41,448 nt of DNA from Anaerolineae bacterium (GCA_007132185.1 SLPC01000075.1:1-41448); one strand, 5' to 3'; positions 26,099 to 34,273 are shown, numbered from the stretch's first letter. Program-made: numbers and translations. The notes: a model not told the origin generated them from the sequence alone.

Positions 26099-27589
26099 TC
26101 ACGAACCCTCCATGCGCAAGAGGACTCGCAACGTATAGACACAGATAAGGGCGTCCAAGACGGGGCCACGCCGCTTGAGATAGCCAAAGTCATAGCAGAG
26201 CTTTTCCAGAGCGTCATCTACGCTGCTGGCATAGCGAAATCGTACCTGAGCCCAGCCGGTAAGCCCGGGCGTGATCGAGTGGCGAATGGGGTAATAAGGT
26301 AGCTCCTCTGAGAGCTGGTTGACGAACTGGGGCCGTTCAGGCCGCGGCCCGATCAGCGTCATGGTGCCTGTTACCAGATTCCAGAACTGGGGAAGCTCGT
26401 CCAAGCGCGAGCTTCGCAGGATGCGGCCCACCCGCGTCACGCGCGAGTCATTCTTGGTAGCCCAGACAGCCCCGTTCTGTTCAGCATTGGGAATCATGGA
26501 GCGGAACTTGGCCAGGGTAAAGGGGCGTCCGCCTCGTCCCACCCGCTCCTGTCGATAGAGCACCGGCCCAGGCGAGTCAAGCACAATCGCAAGCGCGATG
26601 AACGGGAATATCAGGGCCGTCATCAAAAGCCCTGTCACGCCGACCAGGAGATCGATCAGACGACGGACAACGATCCAGAGACGCAAGCCCAAGCCATCCT
26701 GGCTATTGAGCAGGGCAAACAGATTTGGGCCCAGGTGCTGGGCAGGAATGGCCCCGGTCACATGCTCATAGTAGACTGGCATAGGCACCACGCTGGCTCC
26801 ACTGGCCCAGCATTTGATGAGAGACTGCATCAACTCGGGACGAATGTCCTCGGTGTGGGTGATCGCGATCACCAGGTCCTGCACTCTGTAGCGTTTGACG
26901 ATGGATACGAGATCATCGCCGTTACCCAGAATCGGGTAGCAGGTTATCCCTTGCTCACAGAGACCGGCATCGTCATCGATGAACCCCAACAGATCCACAC
27001 CTGCCGAGCGACCGATCCCGGTGATCTGTGTGGCCAGGGCCTGGCCGGCCGAGCCTGCCCCGATGATAACCACGCGCCGTGCAAACGCCGCATCGCGGAA
27101 TAGTCGCGCATAGGTCAGACGCCAAAGGCTCTCGCTCGAGATGGCGGTTAGGGCGAAAAAGAACCACGCCAAACGGGATCGGGTCAAAGGGGCAGAGTAA
27201 ATGGGAATTACGAGGTAGACGACAGAGACGAGCAAGACACAGCCTGAGGCATATATAGTTCCGCGAACAGGTTCGGAAGCGAGCTTGAGATTGTAGCAGT
27301 CAAACACGAGCGCAATAGGGATCCAGACGGCGATCAGAACAACCCACCAGATGGGCTGCAGCGGAAAGTACATGACCTCTTCCATCTCGTAAAAGACGGC
27401 AGAGCGCACCCATAGGGCAAATAGCAGAGAGCCTGAGAGAACGAGCAGATCGATGACAAAGAGCAAGAGTCGACGCTCTGCAAAGCATAGCCCCATGGCG
27501 CCAGCAGGGATCCGCAGCAGCTTGCCCATCCAGCCAATGGCATGGGACTCACTATATAAAGGTTCGGCGAGGGGGTGTTGTTGGGCCAT
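26099..27589 (-). CDS. Second initiating polyprenyl-phosphate sugar-phosphate transferase
   Basis: A 496-residue membrane protein of the same type as that at 4737-6131. Several transmembrane helices lie in about residues 40-150, then a Rossmann-like part with VVIIGAGSAGQAL, then from about residue 300 the sugar transferase domain (LYRQERVGRGGRPF, KFRSMIPNAE, SSRLDELPQFWNLVTGTMTLIGPRPERP). It charges undecaprenyl phosphate with a sugar phosphate in the inner membrane. ATG 27589 is chosen because GGAGG lies before it at a good distance; the longer frame adds 21 unsupported residues. It heads the run sugar transferase, glycosidase-like, DUF4012. Confidence 0.88.
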   Translation of the reverse strand: MAQQHPLAEPLYSESHAIGWMGKLLRIPAGAMGLCFAERRLLLFVIDLLVLSGSLLFALWVRSAVFYEMEEVMYFPLQPIWWVVLIAVWIPIALVFDCYNLKLASEPVRGTIYASGCVLLVSVVYLVIPIYSAPLTRSRLAWFFFALTAISSESLWRLTYARLFRDAAFARRVVIIGAGSAGQALATQITGIGRSAGVDLLGFIDDDAGLCEQGITCYPILGNGDDLVSIVKRYRVQDLVIAITHTEDIRPELMQSLIKCWASGASVVPMPVYYEHVTGAIPAQHLGPNLFALLNSQDGLGLRLWIVVRRLIDLLVGVTGLLMTALIFPFIALAIVLDSPGPVLYRQERVGRGGRPFTLAKFRSMIPNAEQNGAVWATKNDSRVTRVGRILRSSRLDELPQFWNLVTGTMTLIGPRPERPQFVNQLSEELPYYPIRHSITPGLTGWAQVRFRYASSVDDALEKLCYDFGYLKRRGPVLDALICVYTLRVLLRMEGS

Positions 27590-27755
27590 GGTGGCCTTTC
27601 CTCCATACGCCATCGGCAACATGAGCTTCCGACATCGAGTGCTTAACGGCATCTTTACGTTACATTAGCGCAAAGCGCCCTCATCTGCACTTGCGTCCTG
27701 CTTGGGACAAAGACAATGCGACCTCCCAAGCAAAAAGCTATGTTAGCCGATGGGT

Positions 27756-28265
27756 CTACTCGCCCACCTCGGGCAATATTGGGCACGGGGTGAGAATCGG
27801 GTTCATCCGAACGACTGCCTCTTCACCTTCGCACTCGATAGTAATCTCGATCAAGTACTCGACGCAGGGCAGCGCATCTTCGGTAAGGCGGATCTCTACC
27901 TCAAAGACGTATTCCTGACCAGGCTCAATCGTGCCAACATTGAATACGTAGGGAGGAGCCAATACCTGCCCATCAATCAGATACTGTAGCCCAACGACCT
28001 CACTCATCTGGATGACACAGTTCACCATCGGGTTATCACGCTCGTTGCGGATGGTGATCGTCTTGTCCACGGGCGTGCCGGGATCTACAGGTGTATCCTC
28101 GATAATGATGAACGGCGTAGGAGTAGGTGTAATCGGCGCTGGAACTGTCTGTCGCGGTTGCGTCAACGGGCCTGCCCAGGTCACGGGGAGGGCCCCAAGC
28201 ACCAGCAACAAGATCACTGCCAGCACCCAGATGAACGGTCTTTGCTCGGGATTCTTATGCATCAT
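27756..28265 (-). CDS. Secreted beta-sandwich (CARDB/DUF11-like) protein
   Basis: A 169-residue protein. Residues 1-31 are a signal peptide (basic start, LLLVLGALPVTWA). A Pro/Thr linker (APITPTPTPF) leads to a single beta-sandwich of about 110 residues with the wording of CARDB or DUF11 repeats: DKTITIRNERDNPMVNC, VFNVGTIEPGQEYVFEVEI. Four cysteines (as in MVNCVIQ, LPCVEY, IECEG, LTPCP) may form disulfides. No LPXTG sorting signal is visible at the C-terminus. AGGAG lies 6 bases before the ATG. It follows the sortase gene in the same direction after 237 bases. Confidence 0.72.
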   Translation of the reverse strand: MMHKNPEQRPFIWVLAVILLLVLGALPVTWAGPLTQPRQTVPAPITPTPTPFIIIEDTPVDPGTPVDKTITIRNERDNPMVNCVIQMSEVVGLQYLIDGQVLAPPYVFNVGTIEPGQEYVFEVEIRLTEDALPCVEYLIEITIECEGEEAVVRMNPILTPCPILPEVGE

Positions 28266-28351
28266 ATTCTCCTAAGGCTTATGAGGGCGAATGGCTAAAG
28301 ATCCAAGGCTATTACGGGTCATAGTCGCTTCTCCTCGCTCTGTGCTCCGAT

Positions 28352-28367
28352 AGATACCGGCGTATCT
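28352..28367. promoter_or_regulatory. 16-base perfect palindrome in the leader of the secreted protein gene
   Basis: AGATAC-CGGC-GTATCT is a perfect inverted repeat about 90 bases before the ATG at 28265 and downstream of the predicted promoter. It could be a DNA operator or an RNA hairpin of the leader. Confidence 0.45.
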
Positions 28368-28423
28368 TTGTCCAGTCCCTCGGCGCAATCCGTAGCCCGA
28401 TATACCTTGTCCTCTCTGGAAGC

Positions 28424-28453
28424 ATTCTAGCATAAAGGTTTAGTAAAGATCAA
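28424..28453 (-). promoter_or_regulatory. Candidate promoter of the secreted beta-sandwich protein gene
   Basis: On the minus strand TTGATC (28453-28448), 18 bases, TAGAAT (28429-28424). It predicts a leader of about 150 bases, long for this window. Confidence 0.45.
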
Positions 28454-28502
28454 GGCCTTTGGACACAAAATCTCGAATTCTCGTCGCCAATTCTATTCTG
28501 GA

Positions 28503-29306
28503 TCACGAGGGCTTGGCGATTACGATCACCCGATGGGTATATACCCATTCGGGCCAGCATGTGACTAACGTGAGACGCGTATCATTCGTGGGCGCCATAT
28601 ATTTGGCGTTCTCATACCGCTCCTCAAGCGTCAATCCCACTTCCTGTATGACCTTGACGCTCTCGACCCGAAAGACGAACAGGCTTCCATCGGCATCGTG
28701 CACGCGGATCTCCTGGCCCTCTTGCAGGTCCCAAAGGTTCTGAAACTCGCCCATGCCATCGCCCCGCGTATGGCCTGTGAGTACCGAGTTACCTGGCTCA
28801 CCCAGCGGGGCAGAGCCGCGATGGTGGCCTACTGCGCCCTCGGCCACGTCCCACATGGCTACCTGTTGGCCGTCTACGACCTTCATACGCCACGAGACCG
28901 GCACGATGGGGTGGTCGTGACCCAGAGCCGGGATCTCGATTCGGCCGGTGGCTTTTGGCAGAGGGGCTTGCTCATCGGGATCGGACGTGGAGCGCGCTGC
29001 TGGCTGGCGGACGATCTCGATGTCCGAGATCACATACAGTGTGGGGGTTGGTGTTGGTTCGGAGGTGGCCGTCGGCGCAAGAGTTGCGGTAGCCGGGCGG
29101 TTGGGTGAGCCCACGACCGGCTCCAGGATGGGCCGAGGGCTGGCCTCTTCTGCCGGGATTGCTCGGGGAGAGGGTTCCCGTATCGGTACGTTCGAGGCCG
29201 TCGTCTCGTCAGAGGGCGTGTGCAACGTCAAAGCAATCCACACGCCCGTCACCAGGACCCCAGCCAGGGCCAGCGCCCAGAAAATCGCTCGTGTTCCTCG
29301 TGTCAC
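28503..29306 (-). CDS. Sortase (class D/E-like)
   Basis: A 267-residue sortase. A single N-terminal membrane helix (residues 8-28) is followed by a Pro/Thr/Glu-rich stalk to about 118 and a catalytic beta-barrel. His179 is in LTGHT, Cys250 in TLVTCWP and Arg259 in THRVIV, the complete His-Cys-Arg triad. Sortases cleave a sorting signal of surface proteins and join them to an amine on the wall or on another subunit. No protein with a clear LPXTG-like signal is in the window, so its substrate is elsewhere or atypical. The start is GTG, with AAGGAT upstream. It is next to the second polysaccharide cluster. Confidence 0.88.
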   Translation of the reverse strand: MTRGTRAIFWALALAGVLVTGVWIALTLHTPSDETTASNVPIREPSPRAIPAEEASPRPILEPVVGSPNRPATATLAPTATSEPTPTPTLYVISDIEIVRQPAARSTSDPDEQAPLPKATGRIEIPALGHDHPIVPVSWRMKVVDGQQVAMWDVAEGAVGHHRGSAPLGEPGNSVLTGHTRGDGMGEFQNLWDLQEGQEIRVHDADGSLFVFRVESVKVIQEVGLTLEERYENAKYMAPTNDTRLTLVTCWPEWVYTHRVIVIAKPS

Positions 29307-29582
29307 TGCTATGATAATCCTTCCATTATGGCTCGCGTTTCATGCGTCCGGCAAGACCGATGCTACCGGACCTCTTCTTGGTCCAATTATACACAAGAAA
29401 AGGGACAATGGGGGCCTTTTTTGCGTCCTCATTACAAAGAGCCTTGACGGGCCGGGTGGGGCCTGGCTATCATCAATAGGGAGCCATACTACCCTGACTG
29501 ATAGCTTGATAGGCGAGTCGCAGCGCAGAGGTCCATACGAGCAAAACTAGAATGTGACCTGGTCACAATGGGAGAGAGTACC

Positions 29583-30020
29583 TTGACCCAATCCAAGCTT
29601 TGGATCACAGACGATCTGGCGATTCCGATGGATGAGATCACCTTTCGCTTTTCACGGGCGAGTGGGCCCGGGGGCCAGAACGTCAATCGCACGGCGACCC
29701 GGGTCGAGCTCGTTTTCGATCTGGCGGCATCACCCAGCTTGCGTGACGACCAACGCCAGCAACTTGAAAAACGCCTGGAGGGCTACTTGGATAGCACCGG
29801 TACGCTACATCTCACCTCCCAGGCCACGGCCAGCCAGTGGCGGAACCGCCAGGATGTCCTGGAGCGTTTTCGCACACTCTTGGCCAGGGCGCTGCGCCGG
29901 CGCCCCGCTCGGATCCCCACCCGTCCATCGCGCCGGGCGCGGCAGGCCAGGCGCGAGAGCAAACGCCGTCATGGTCAGAAAAAGCGCCGTCGCAAACCCC
30001 CGTCGCGTAACGAATGGTAA
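29583..30020 (+). CDS. arfB: Ribosome-rescue peptidyl-tRNA hydrolase ArfB
   Basis: A 145-residue protein from TTG 29583. FRFSRASGPGGQNVNR contains the GGQ (30-32) that hydrolyses peptidyl-tRNA, and the tail from about residue 108 is very rich in Arg and Lys, as needed to enter the empty mRNA channel of stalled ribosomes. Length and layout match ArfB (YaeJ) rather than release factors RF1/RF2, which are over 350 residues. I chose TTG because GGGAGAG (29569-29575) is well spaced from it; the ATG at 29568 lies right on that site and has none of its own. A HEPN-domain gene follows after 86 bases. Confidence 0.88.
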   Translation: MTQSKLWITDDLAIPMDEITFRFSRASGPGGQNVNRTATRVELVFDLAASPSLRDDQRQQLEKRLEGYLDSTGTLHLTSQATASQWRNRQDVLERFRTLLARALRRRPARIPTRPSRRARQARRESKRRHGQKKRRRKPPSRNEW

Positions 30021-30106
30021 AAGCGATGCCTGTCTCGGGCTTTGGGCATGTCCGTCTGTCTGCGCTATAGTAACGGCATATTGGCCATATTGAGGGGGGG
30101 TACTCC

Positions 30107-31114
30107 ATGCCGGTGATTGTAGCCTTTGCCAGCCTGCCGTTCGGCCTGCGCGAGGGAACCTACTCGATACAGACCAGCAACGGGCTGATCACGGCACATA
30201 TCACCGCACAGCGCTTTAATCCCTTTCTCTCGATCAGCCCGCGCCCAGAGCTTGCGCAGAGCATTCCGCCCAACGGCATTGGCGAGGGCTTTACGACCTA
30301 TACCTGGTACGATCATCCCTTTGTGTTGCGCGTGGTGTTCGGACGCAACATCGCGGCTCTTGGGTCCATCAACTCGGGGGCTACCGTGGTAACTCCTCTG
30401 GATGAGGAGAGCCTGCAGAATCCTCGGGAGCTGGACCGGCAACGAGACCAGTTCTCTGAGCAGGCCCTCGAGGGCATGAATCATCTGGTTGCCGTGGTGC
30501 GTCGCGAGGCACGCCTCTACCATCTGTTTGACCTGCGTCGCGATGATATCGACCTTACCGTGCGGAGCGATGATGGCGCCATCCTGCTCGAGGACCCGCT
30601 CCAGGAGGATCTGATCCAGGAGGAGATGGCCCAGAGCGAGACCTTTGACCTGGTGGGCATGGATGATGCCTGGTACCAGGAGCTCAGTGAGGCTCTGGGC
30701 GAAGAGCAGCCGGTCGATCTGGCCGATGAGCTGTTGATCGAGGCCGAGCGTGCCCTCACCCAACGTTTTCCGCGCCAGGCTATCGCCACCTGCCACACGG
30801 CCCTCGAGGCCGCCTCTTCTGCTCTGCTGACGCGGGGCATGCACCGCCAGAATGTGGCCGACCACCAGATCGATCAGATGCTCTCAACCCGCAGCCTGTC
30901 GTCCAAGCTCGGGGTGCTGATGGGGCGGTATTGTGGCTACAACCTGCGCAACGAGAATCGTGCGCTCTGGCGCAGCTTTAGCCACATCAACGATGTGCGC
31001 AACGACATCGTGCACCGCGGTCGCAGGCCCACGTATGATGATGCCGAGCAGGGCCTACGCATCACTCGCAATCTGATGGCCTGGCTCCAGATGGTGCGCC
31101 AACGCAACAAGTGA
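30107..31114 (+). CDS. Protein with C-terminal HEPN-like domain
   Basis: A 335-residue protein. The first 190 residues are a beta-rich domain I do not recognise, with an acidic stretch at about 155-200. The C-terminal 130 residues are helical and match HEPN domains: LADELLIEAERALTQRFPRQAIATCH followed by ALEAASSALL, and NDVRNDIVHRG, which has the RX4H active-site form (Arg298, His303) of HEPN ribonucleases. GGGGGG lies before the ATG. It has no MNT-type antitoxin partner nearby. It sits between arfB and rplY, both ribosome genes, on the same strand. RNase activity is inferred from the motif only. Confidence 0.65.
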   Translation: MPVIVAFASLPFGLREGTYSIQTSNGLITAHITAQRFNPFLSISPRPELAQSIPPNGIGEGFTTYTWYDHPFVLRVVFGRNIAALGSINSGATVVTPLDEESLQNPRELDRQRDQFSEQALEGMNHLVAVVRREARLYHLFDLRRDDIDLTVRSDDGAILLEDPLQEDLIQEEMAQSETFDLVGMDDAWYQELSEALGEEQPVDLADELLIEAERALTQRFPRQAIATCHTALEAASSALLTRGMHRQNVADHQIDQMLSTRSLSSKLGVLMGRYCGYNLRNENRALWRSFSHINDVRNDIVHRGRRPTYDDAEQGLRITRNLMAWLQMVRQRNK

Positions 31115-31157
31115 TCCTTTGGCCTGAGACAGTCATTCTGGGGCACGAATCATACAT

Positions 31158-31185
31158 TTGACATCAAGGCGCACGCCAATAGAAT
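31158..31185 (+). promoter_or_regulatory. Promoter of rplY
   Basis: A perfect TTGACA (31158-31163), a 16-base spacer and TAGAAT (31180-31185). The expected leader before ATG 31306 is about 115 bases. Confidence 0.65.
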
Positions 31186-31305
31186 GGTTGAATAGACTGT
31201 ATGATAGCGTCACACAGGGCCGTGCCATGTTTGGATGCGTGGTTCGGATCATAGGCGCCTTGCGTGGACTGTGCCAGGGATATGTGATGGAGGATAGAGG
31301 ACGAT

Positions 31306-31974
31306 ATGGCAAATATGAGAACGCTGGCGGCCCAGCCGCGTAATAAGGATCTCAAACCTCGCGCTATGCGTCGGGCAGGGTTTATACCGGGCGTGCTCTA
31401 TGGATTCGAGTTCGAAACCCGGGCGCTTCAGTTTGATGTGAATGACCTGCAGCAGGTGATTCGTGCGGGGGGTATTACACGCCTGCTCGATCTGGCTATT
31501 GAGGGCGAGTCTGAGCAAGAGATCGTCCTGGTGCGCGAGCTCCAACGCGATTCGGTGACAGGACGTTTGCTGCATATTGATCTGTATCGCACCATCGCTG
31601 GCCAGACGATCACTTCCACGGTGCCTCTTATTACTGTGGGCGAGGCCCCTGCCTCGGAAGAGGGTGGTGTGGTCAACCAGCTCCTGGATAGCCTCGATAT
31701 CGAGTGTCTGCCCAGAGATCTCCCGGACGAGATCATCGTGGACCTGAGCCCCCTGACCGAGCTCGACTCGGTCATCCTGATCTCTGATCTGGATATCCCC
31801 GAGGGAGTGACTGTGCATCATGATTACGAGTCTGCTGTAGCACGTGTCGTGATCCCGCGGTCCACCATTGAGGAAGAGGAAGAGCTCGAGGCCGAGGAAC
31901 TCGTCGAAGGTGAGGAGCTCCTTGAGGGCGAAGAGCCGGCCGAGGCCGATGACAGAGAGCCAATCGAGGAGTAA
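31306..31974 (+). CDS. rplY: Ribosomal protein bL25 (Ctc form)
   Basis: A 222-residue L25 of the long, general-stress type. Residues 1-95 are the 5S rRNA-binding domain (FIPGVLYGFEFETRALQF, LVRELQRDSVTGRLLHIDLYR), residues 96-185 the second beta domain (VPLITVGEAPASEEGGVVNQ, ISDLDIPEGV), and the rest is a very acidic tail common in this form. It binds 5S rRNA in the 50S subunit. AGAGGA lies before the ATG. It has its own promoter and terminator. In Bacillus the Ctc form belongs to the general stress response; that cannot be shown here. Confidence 0.93.
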   Translation: MANMRTLAAQPRNKDLKPRAMRRAGFIPGVLYGFEFETRALQFDVNDLQQVIRAGGITRLLDLAIEGESEQEIVLVRELQRDSVTGRLLHIDLYRTIAGQTITSTVPLITVGEAPASEEGGVVNQLLDSLDIECLPRDLPDEIIVDLSPLTELDSVILISDLDIPEGVTVHHDYESAVARVVIPRSTIEEEEELEAEELVEGEELLEGEEPAEADDREPIEE

Positions 31975-31990
31975 TCCTTCTAGTGATGCC

Positions 31991-32026
31991 AGAGCCCTGA
32001 GAGAGCAATCCCTCAGGGCTCTTTTG
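31991..32026 (+). terminator. Rho-independent terminator after rplY
   Basis: A perfect 11-bp stem (AGAGCCCTGAG 31991-32001 / CTCAGGGCTCT 32012-32022) followed by TTTT. Confidence 0.85.
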
Positions 32027-32069
32027 TTGCCCACGCTAGCGTCGGCGCCTCTTGTAGTGTAGATCCAAC

Positions 32070-32097
32070 TTGCTTTTTCAGGCAGTCGTGCTATACT
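32070..32097 (+). promoter_or_regulatory. Promoter of tRNA-Val
   Basis: TTGCTT (32070-32075), 16 bases, TATACT (32092-32097), 12 bases before the tRNA 5' end. Confidence 0.6.
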
Positions 32098-32109
32098 TTG
32101 GGCTGTGCA

Positions 32110-32183
<74 letters not shown>

Positions 32184-32189
32184 CTCAGG

Positions 32190-32216
32190 CCCCTCTTTCA
32201 AGAGGGGTCTTTTTTT
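32190..32216 (+). terminator. Terminator after tRNA-Val
   Basis: A 7-bp stem (CCCCTCT 32190-32196 / AGAGGGG 32201-32207) with a TTCA loop, followed by TCTTTTTTT. Confidence 0.85.
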
Positions 32217-32374
32217 GTTGGATCGGTACGCATTCTGCTGGCAAACCTCTTGTTTTGGTGGTATCCTGCTCCCCGTAGCTGCCGCCATTCTCCAAAGGGT
32301 GTATCTCTGCAATGTGGCGGCCGCTGCTTGTGGGCCGTGACGAACCCCGGCGCAAGGCATGAGGAGAGACGGTG

Positions 32375-34054
32375 ATGCGACTTGGCCGCCCCATCAAGAG
32401 CTATGTTCGGATTACACAGCGGTTCATCCCGAACGTTCATTTTGGCCTGGATCTGAGCGCTTATACGGGCACCCCCGTCTATGCCCCGGTGGATGGCACA
32501 GCCTTTGCGGCGAACCAGCCGAGCGGTTTTGGGCGTTACGTTCGCATCGAGACGCCTACGGCGCGGGTATATGCCGCTCATCTGGATAGCTTTGCCATCA
32601 GTAGCGGCCAGCCTGTGCGCTGCGGCCAAGTCATCGGCTATAGCGGCAACACGGGCAACAGCACCGGTCCCCATCTGCACGTCGAGGTGCGGCGTAACGC
32701 TGGCTCTCCCTATCGCCATGGCGCCATTGATCCCTGGCCCCTGATAGACTGGGATCCGCCGCCAGCGGGCCGTCGCATGGTGGGGGTGCATTTGGGCAAT
32801 AGTTGCCCATTCAGTGAGGCTGATCGCCGCGTAATCGAGCTGCTCAAGCCTGGTTGCGTCGTCTTCCTGCCCAACTATGGCCTGGATCCGCAGCAGATCG
32901 GGCCCACAGAAATCGCCTGGATCCTGTCCGTTGTTCCGGATTGCCACATCATCATGCGCCCCTACTGCCCGCCCGCCATGGCCAGCACGGCTGTGGGCTG
33001 CCGCCAGTATGTGGATGCCGTTCTGGGGATCTTGCTCCAGTGGGTGGGTGTGGTGCCATCGGGACGATTGCATTTGCAGCTCTGGAATGAGCAGAATATG
33101 CCCCGCGGCTCGGGGTGGGAGGGCTTTGGCGACCAGGAAGGCGATATGCTGCGTTTTGACACCGTGTTCTGCGAAGCTTATCAGAGGATCAAGGCTCGGT
33201 ATCCTTCAGTGCGAGTCGGTTGGACGCCGCTTACCATGGGGCATCGAGATTGCTGGTTTTACGGCGATCCCTTGGGGCCCTACTATCTGCACGGCGGCAC
33301 AGGCTGCCGTGGCACCGAGACGCTAACAGCGTCGCAATGGGATCAAGCGCGACGGCAGGGGCCCTGCTTTGAGAGTCTCTCGATGGCCGACGAGATCTAT
33401 GCCCATGTGTATATTCATGACCGCGACGGGTCCAATGGGCTCTGGGGGCACGAGGCCTACGGGCGTCGGTTCGAGCATATGCGATACTGGTGGCCGGAAA
33501 AGCCGATGTGGCTCACCGAGTATGGATATCCAAACCTGCACTTTCGGGAGCAAGCGGGGGCCAATCAGAATCTGGTGGCCCATGCCACATACCTGAACGA
33601 ACGCGCGCCCTATGCAGGTGGCTCGGCGCTCTGGATCATGGGCGATAATCCGCTGTGGGGCGGGCCCATGTACCATCGCAATGGGCAACCTGTATCAGTG
33701 GTGCGTGAGCTGGCCGCGTTGCATGGCATCGAGCTGCCCCCTGAAGAGCCGCCAACCATGAACGAAGATGAAATTGGGGCCTGGGTGTCGGACCTCATGC
33801 AGGAACATATCCTGCCGCTCAACCCGGCAGCAGCCCTTTACAAGGCGGCCAAGATCCGCAATCCAGCCCTGACAGTAGCCAGCGATGAGTGCCGCCCCCA
33901 CGAGCTGGGCATCGAGCTGCCCGATGGCCTGCCCGATGATCTGGTGTGTCAGGCGTTCCGCAACCCCTTGGACGATACCTGGCAGGAGATCGCGTGGACG
34001 CGGATTGGCCAGTGGGCACCGGAGCAGGTTCGCTGGGTGCGAAGACGGAACTAG
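32375..34054 (+). CDS. M23 metallopeptidase fused to a glycoside hydrolase-like domain
   Basis: A 559-residue fusion. Residues 1-125 are a LytM-type M23 peptidase: zinc ligands His23 and Asp27 in HFGLD, His69 in YAAHL, and His100/His102 in GPHLHVEV. Residues about 135-450 look like a clan GH-A barrel, with LQLWNEQN giving an acid/base Glu239 and MWLTEYGYPN a nucleophile Glu382. The last 80 residues are a third, unrecognised part. M23 enzymes cut peptide cross-links of peptidoglycan, so the protein could cut both peptide and sugar bonds of an envelope polymer. There is no signal peptide. ATG 32375 is chosen (GAGGAGAG 7 bases before), the GTG before it overlaps. It ends before a bidirectional terminator. 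Confidence 0.8.
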   Translation: MRLGRPIKSYVRITQRFIPNVHFGLDLSAYTGTPVYAPVDGTAFAANQPSGFGRYVRIETPTARVYAAHLDSFAISSGQPVRCGQVIGYSGNTGNSTGPHLHVEVRRNAGSPYRHGAIDPWPLIDWDPPPAGRRMVGVHLGNSCPFSEADRRVIELLKPGCVVFLPNYGLDPQQIGPTEIAWILSVVPDCHIIMRPYCPPAMASTAVGCRQYVDAVLGILLQWVGVVPSGRLHLQLWNEQNMPRGSGWEGFGDQEGDMLRFDTVFCEAYQRIKARYPSVRVGWTPLTMGHRDCWFYGDPLGPYYLHGGTGCRGTETLTASQWDQARRQGPCFESLSMADEIYAHVYIHDRDGSNGLWGHEAYGRRFEHMRYWWPEKPMWLTEYGYPNLHFREQAGANQNLVAHATYLNERAPYAGGSALWIMGDNPLWGGPMYHRNGQPVSVVRELAALHGIELPPEEPPTMNEDEIGAWVSDLMQEHILPLNPAAALYKAAKIRNPALTVASDECRPHELGIELPDGLPDDLVCQAFRNPLDDTWQEIAWTRIGQWAPEQVRWVRRRN

Positions 34055-34083
34055 TGTCGATGGGGCTACTCGAAAGGCATGAA

Positions 34084-34109
34084 AAAAAGCGCTCACCAGA
34101 GCGCTTTTT
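34084..34109. terminator. Bidirectional terminator between the M23 fusion and tRNA-Leu
   Basis: A stem AAAAGCGCTC... with ACCA loop (34084-34094 pairing 34099-34109), A-run on the left and T-run on the right, so it ends the plus-strand peptidase gene and the minus-strand tRNA-Leu transcript alike. Confidence 0.85.
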
Positions 34110-34128
34110 CGCCGACGACGCCTCATTG

Positions 34129-34211
34129 TGCCCCTGACTGGACTCGAACCAGTACGCCCTTGCGAGCACAGGCCCTCAACCTGCTGCGTATGCCAATTCC
34201 GCCACAGGGGC
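34129..34211 (-). tRNA. tRNA-Leu, anticodon GAG
   Basis: On the minus strand: acceptor GCCCCTG/CAGGGGC, D arm with GCG/CGC, anticodon stem GCAGG/CCTGT with loop TTGAGGG and anticodon GAG (reads CUC), a long variable arm typical of tRNA-Leu, T stem ACTGG/CCAGT with TTCGAGT. Discriminator A at 34129; CCA is not encoded. Confidence 0.95.
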
Positions 34212-34222
34212 ATTACAGCAAC

Positions 34223-34250
34223 AGTATAGGCGGAATGGGGCACTTGTCAA
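34223..34250 (-). promoter_or_regulatory. Promoter of tRNA-Leu
   Basis: On the minus strand TTGACA (34250-34245), 16 bases, TATACT (34228-34223), 12 bases before the tRNA 5' end. Its -35 box lies on the same bases as that of the plsX promoter. Confidence 0.7.
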
Positions 34251-34273
34251 TTCAGGCTTGGGCGGAGTAAAAT
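34244..34273 (+). promoter_or_regulatory. Promoter of plsX
   Basis: TTGTCA (34244-34249), 18 bases, TAAAAT (34268-34273). It is divergent from the tRNA-Leu promoter and shares its -35 bases. Confidence 0.6.

Noticed and set aside
28266-28430. Possible riboswitch before the secreted protein gene
   Set aside because: I compared it by eye with c-di-GMP, TPP, cobalamin and preQ1 motifs and found none; kept only as a palindrome with a long leader.
32375-34054. Prophage endolysin module
   Set aside because: The enzyme combination could fit a lysin, but no holin, tail, terminase or integrase gene is around and tRNA genes nearby show no attachment-site repeat, so no prophage is called.
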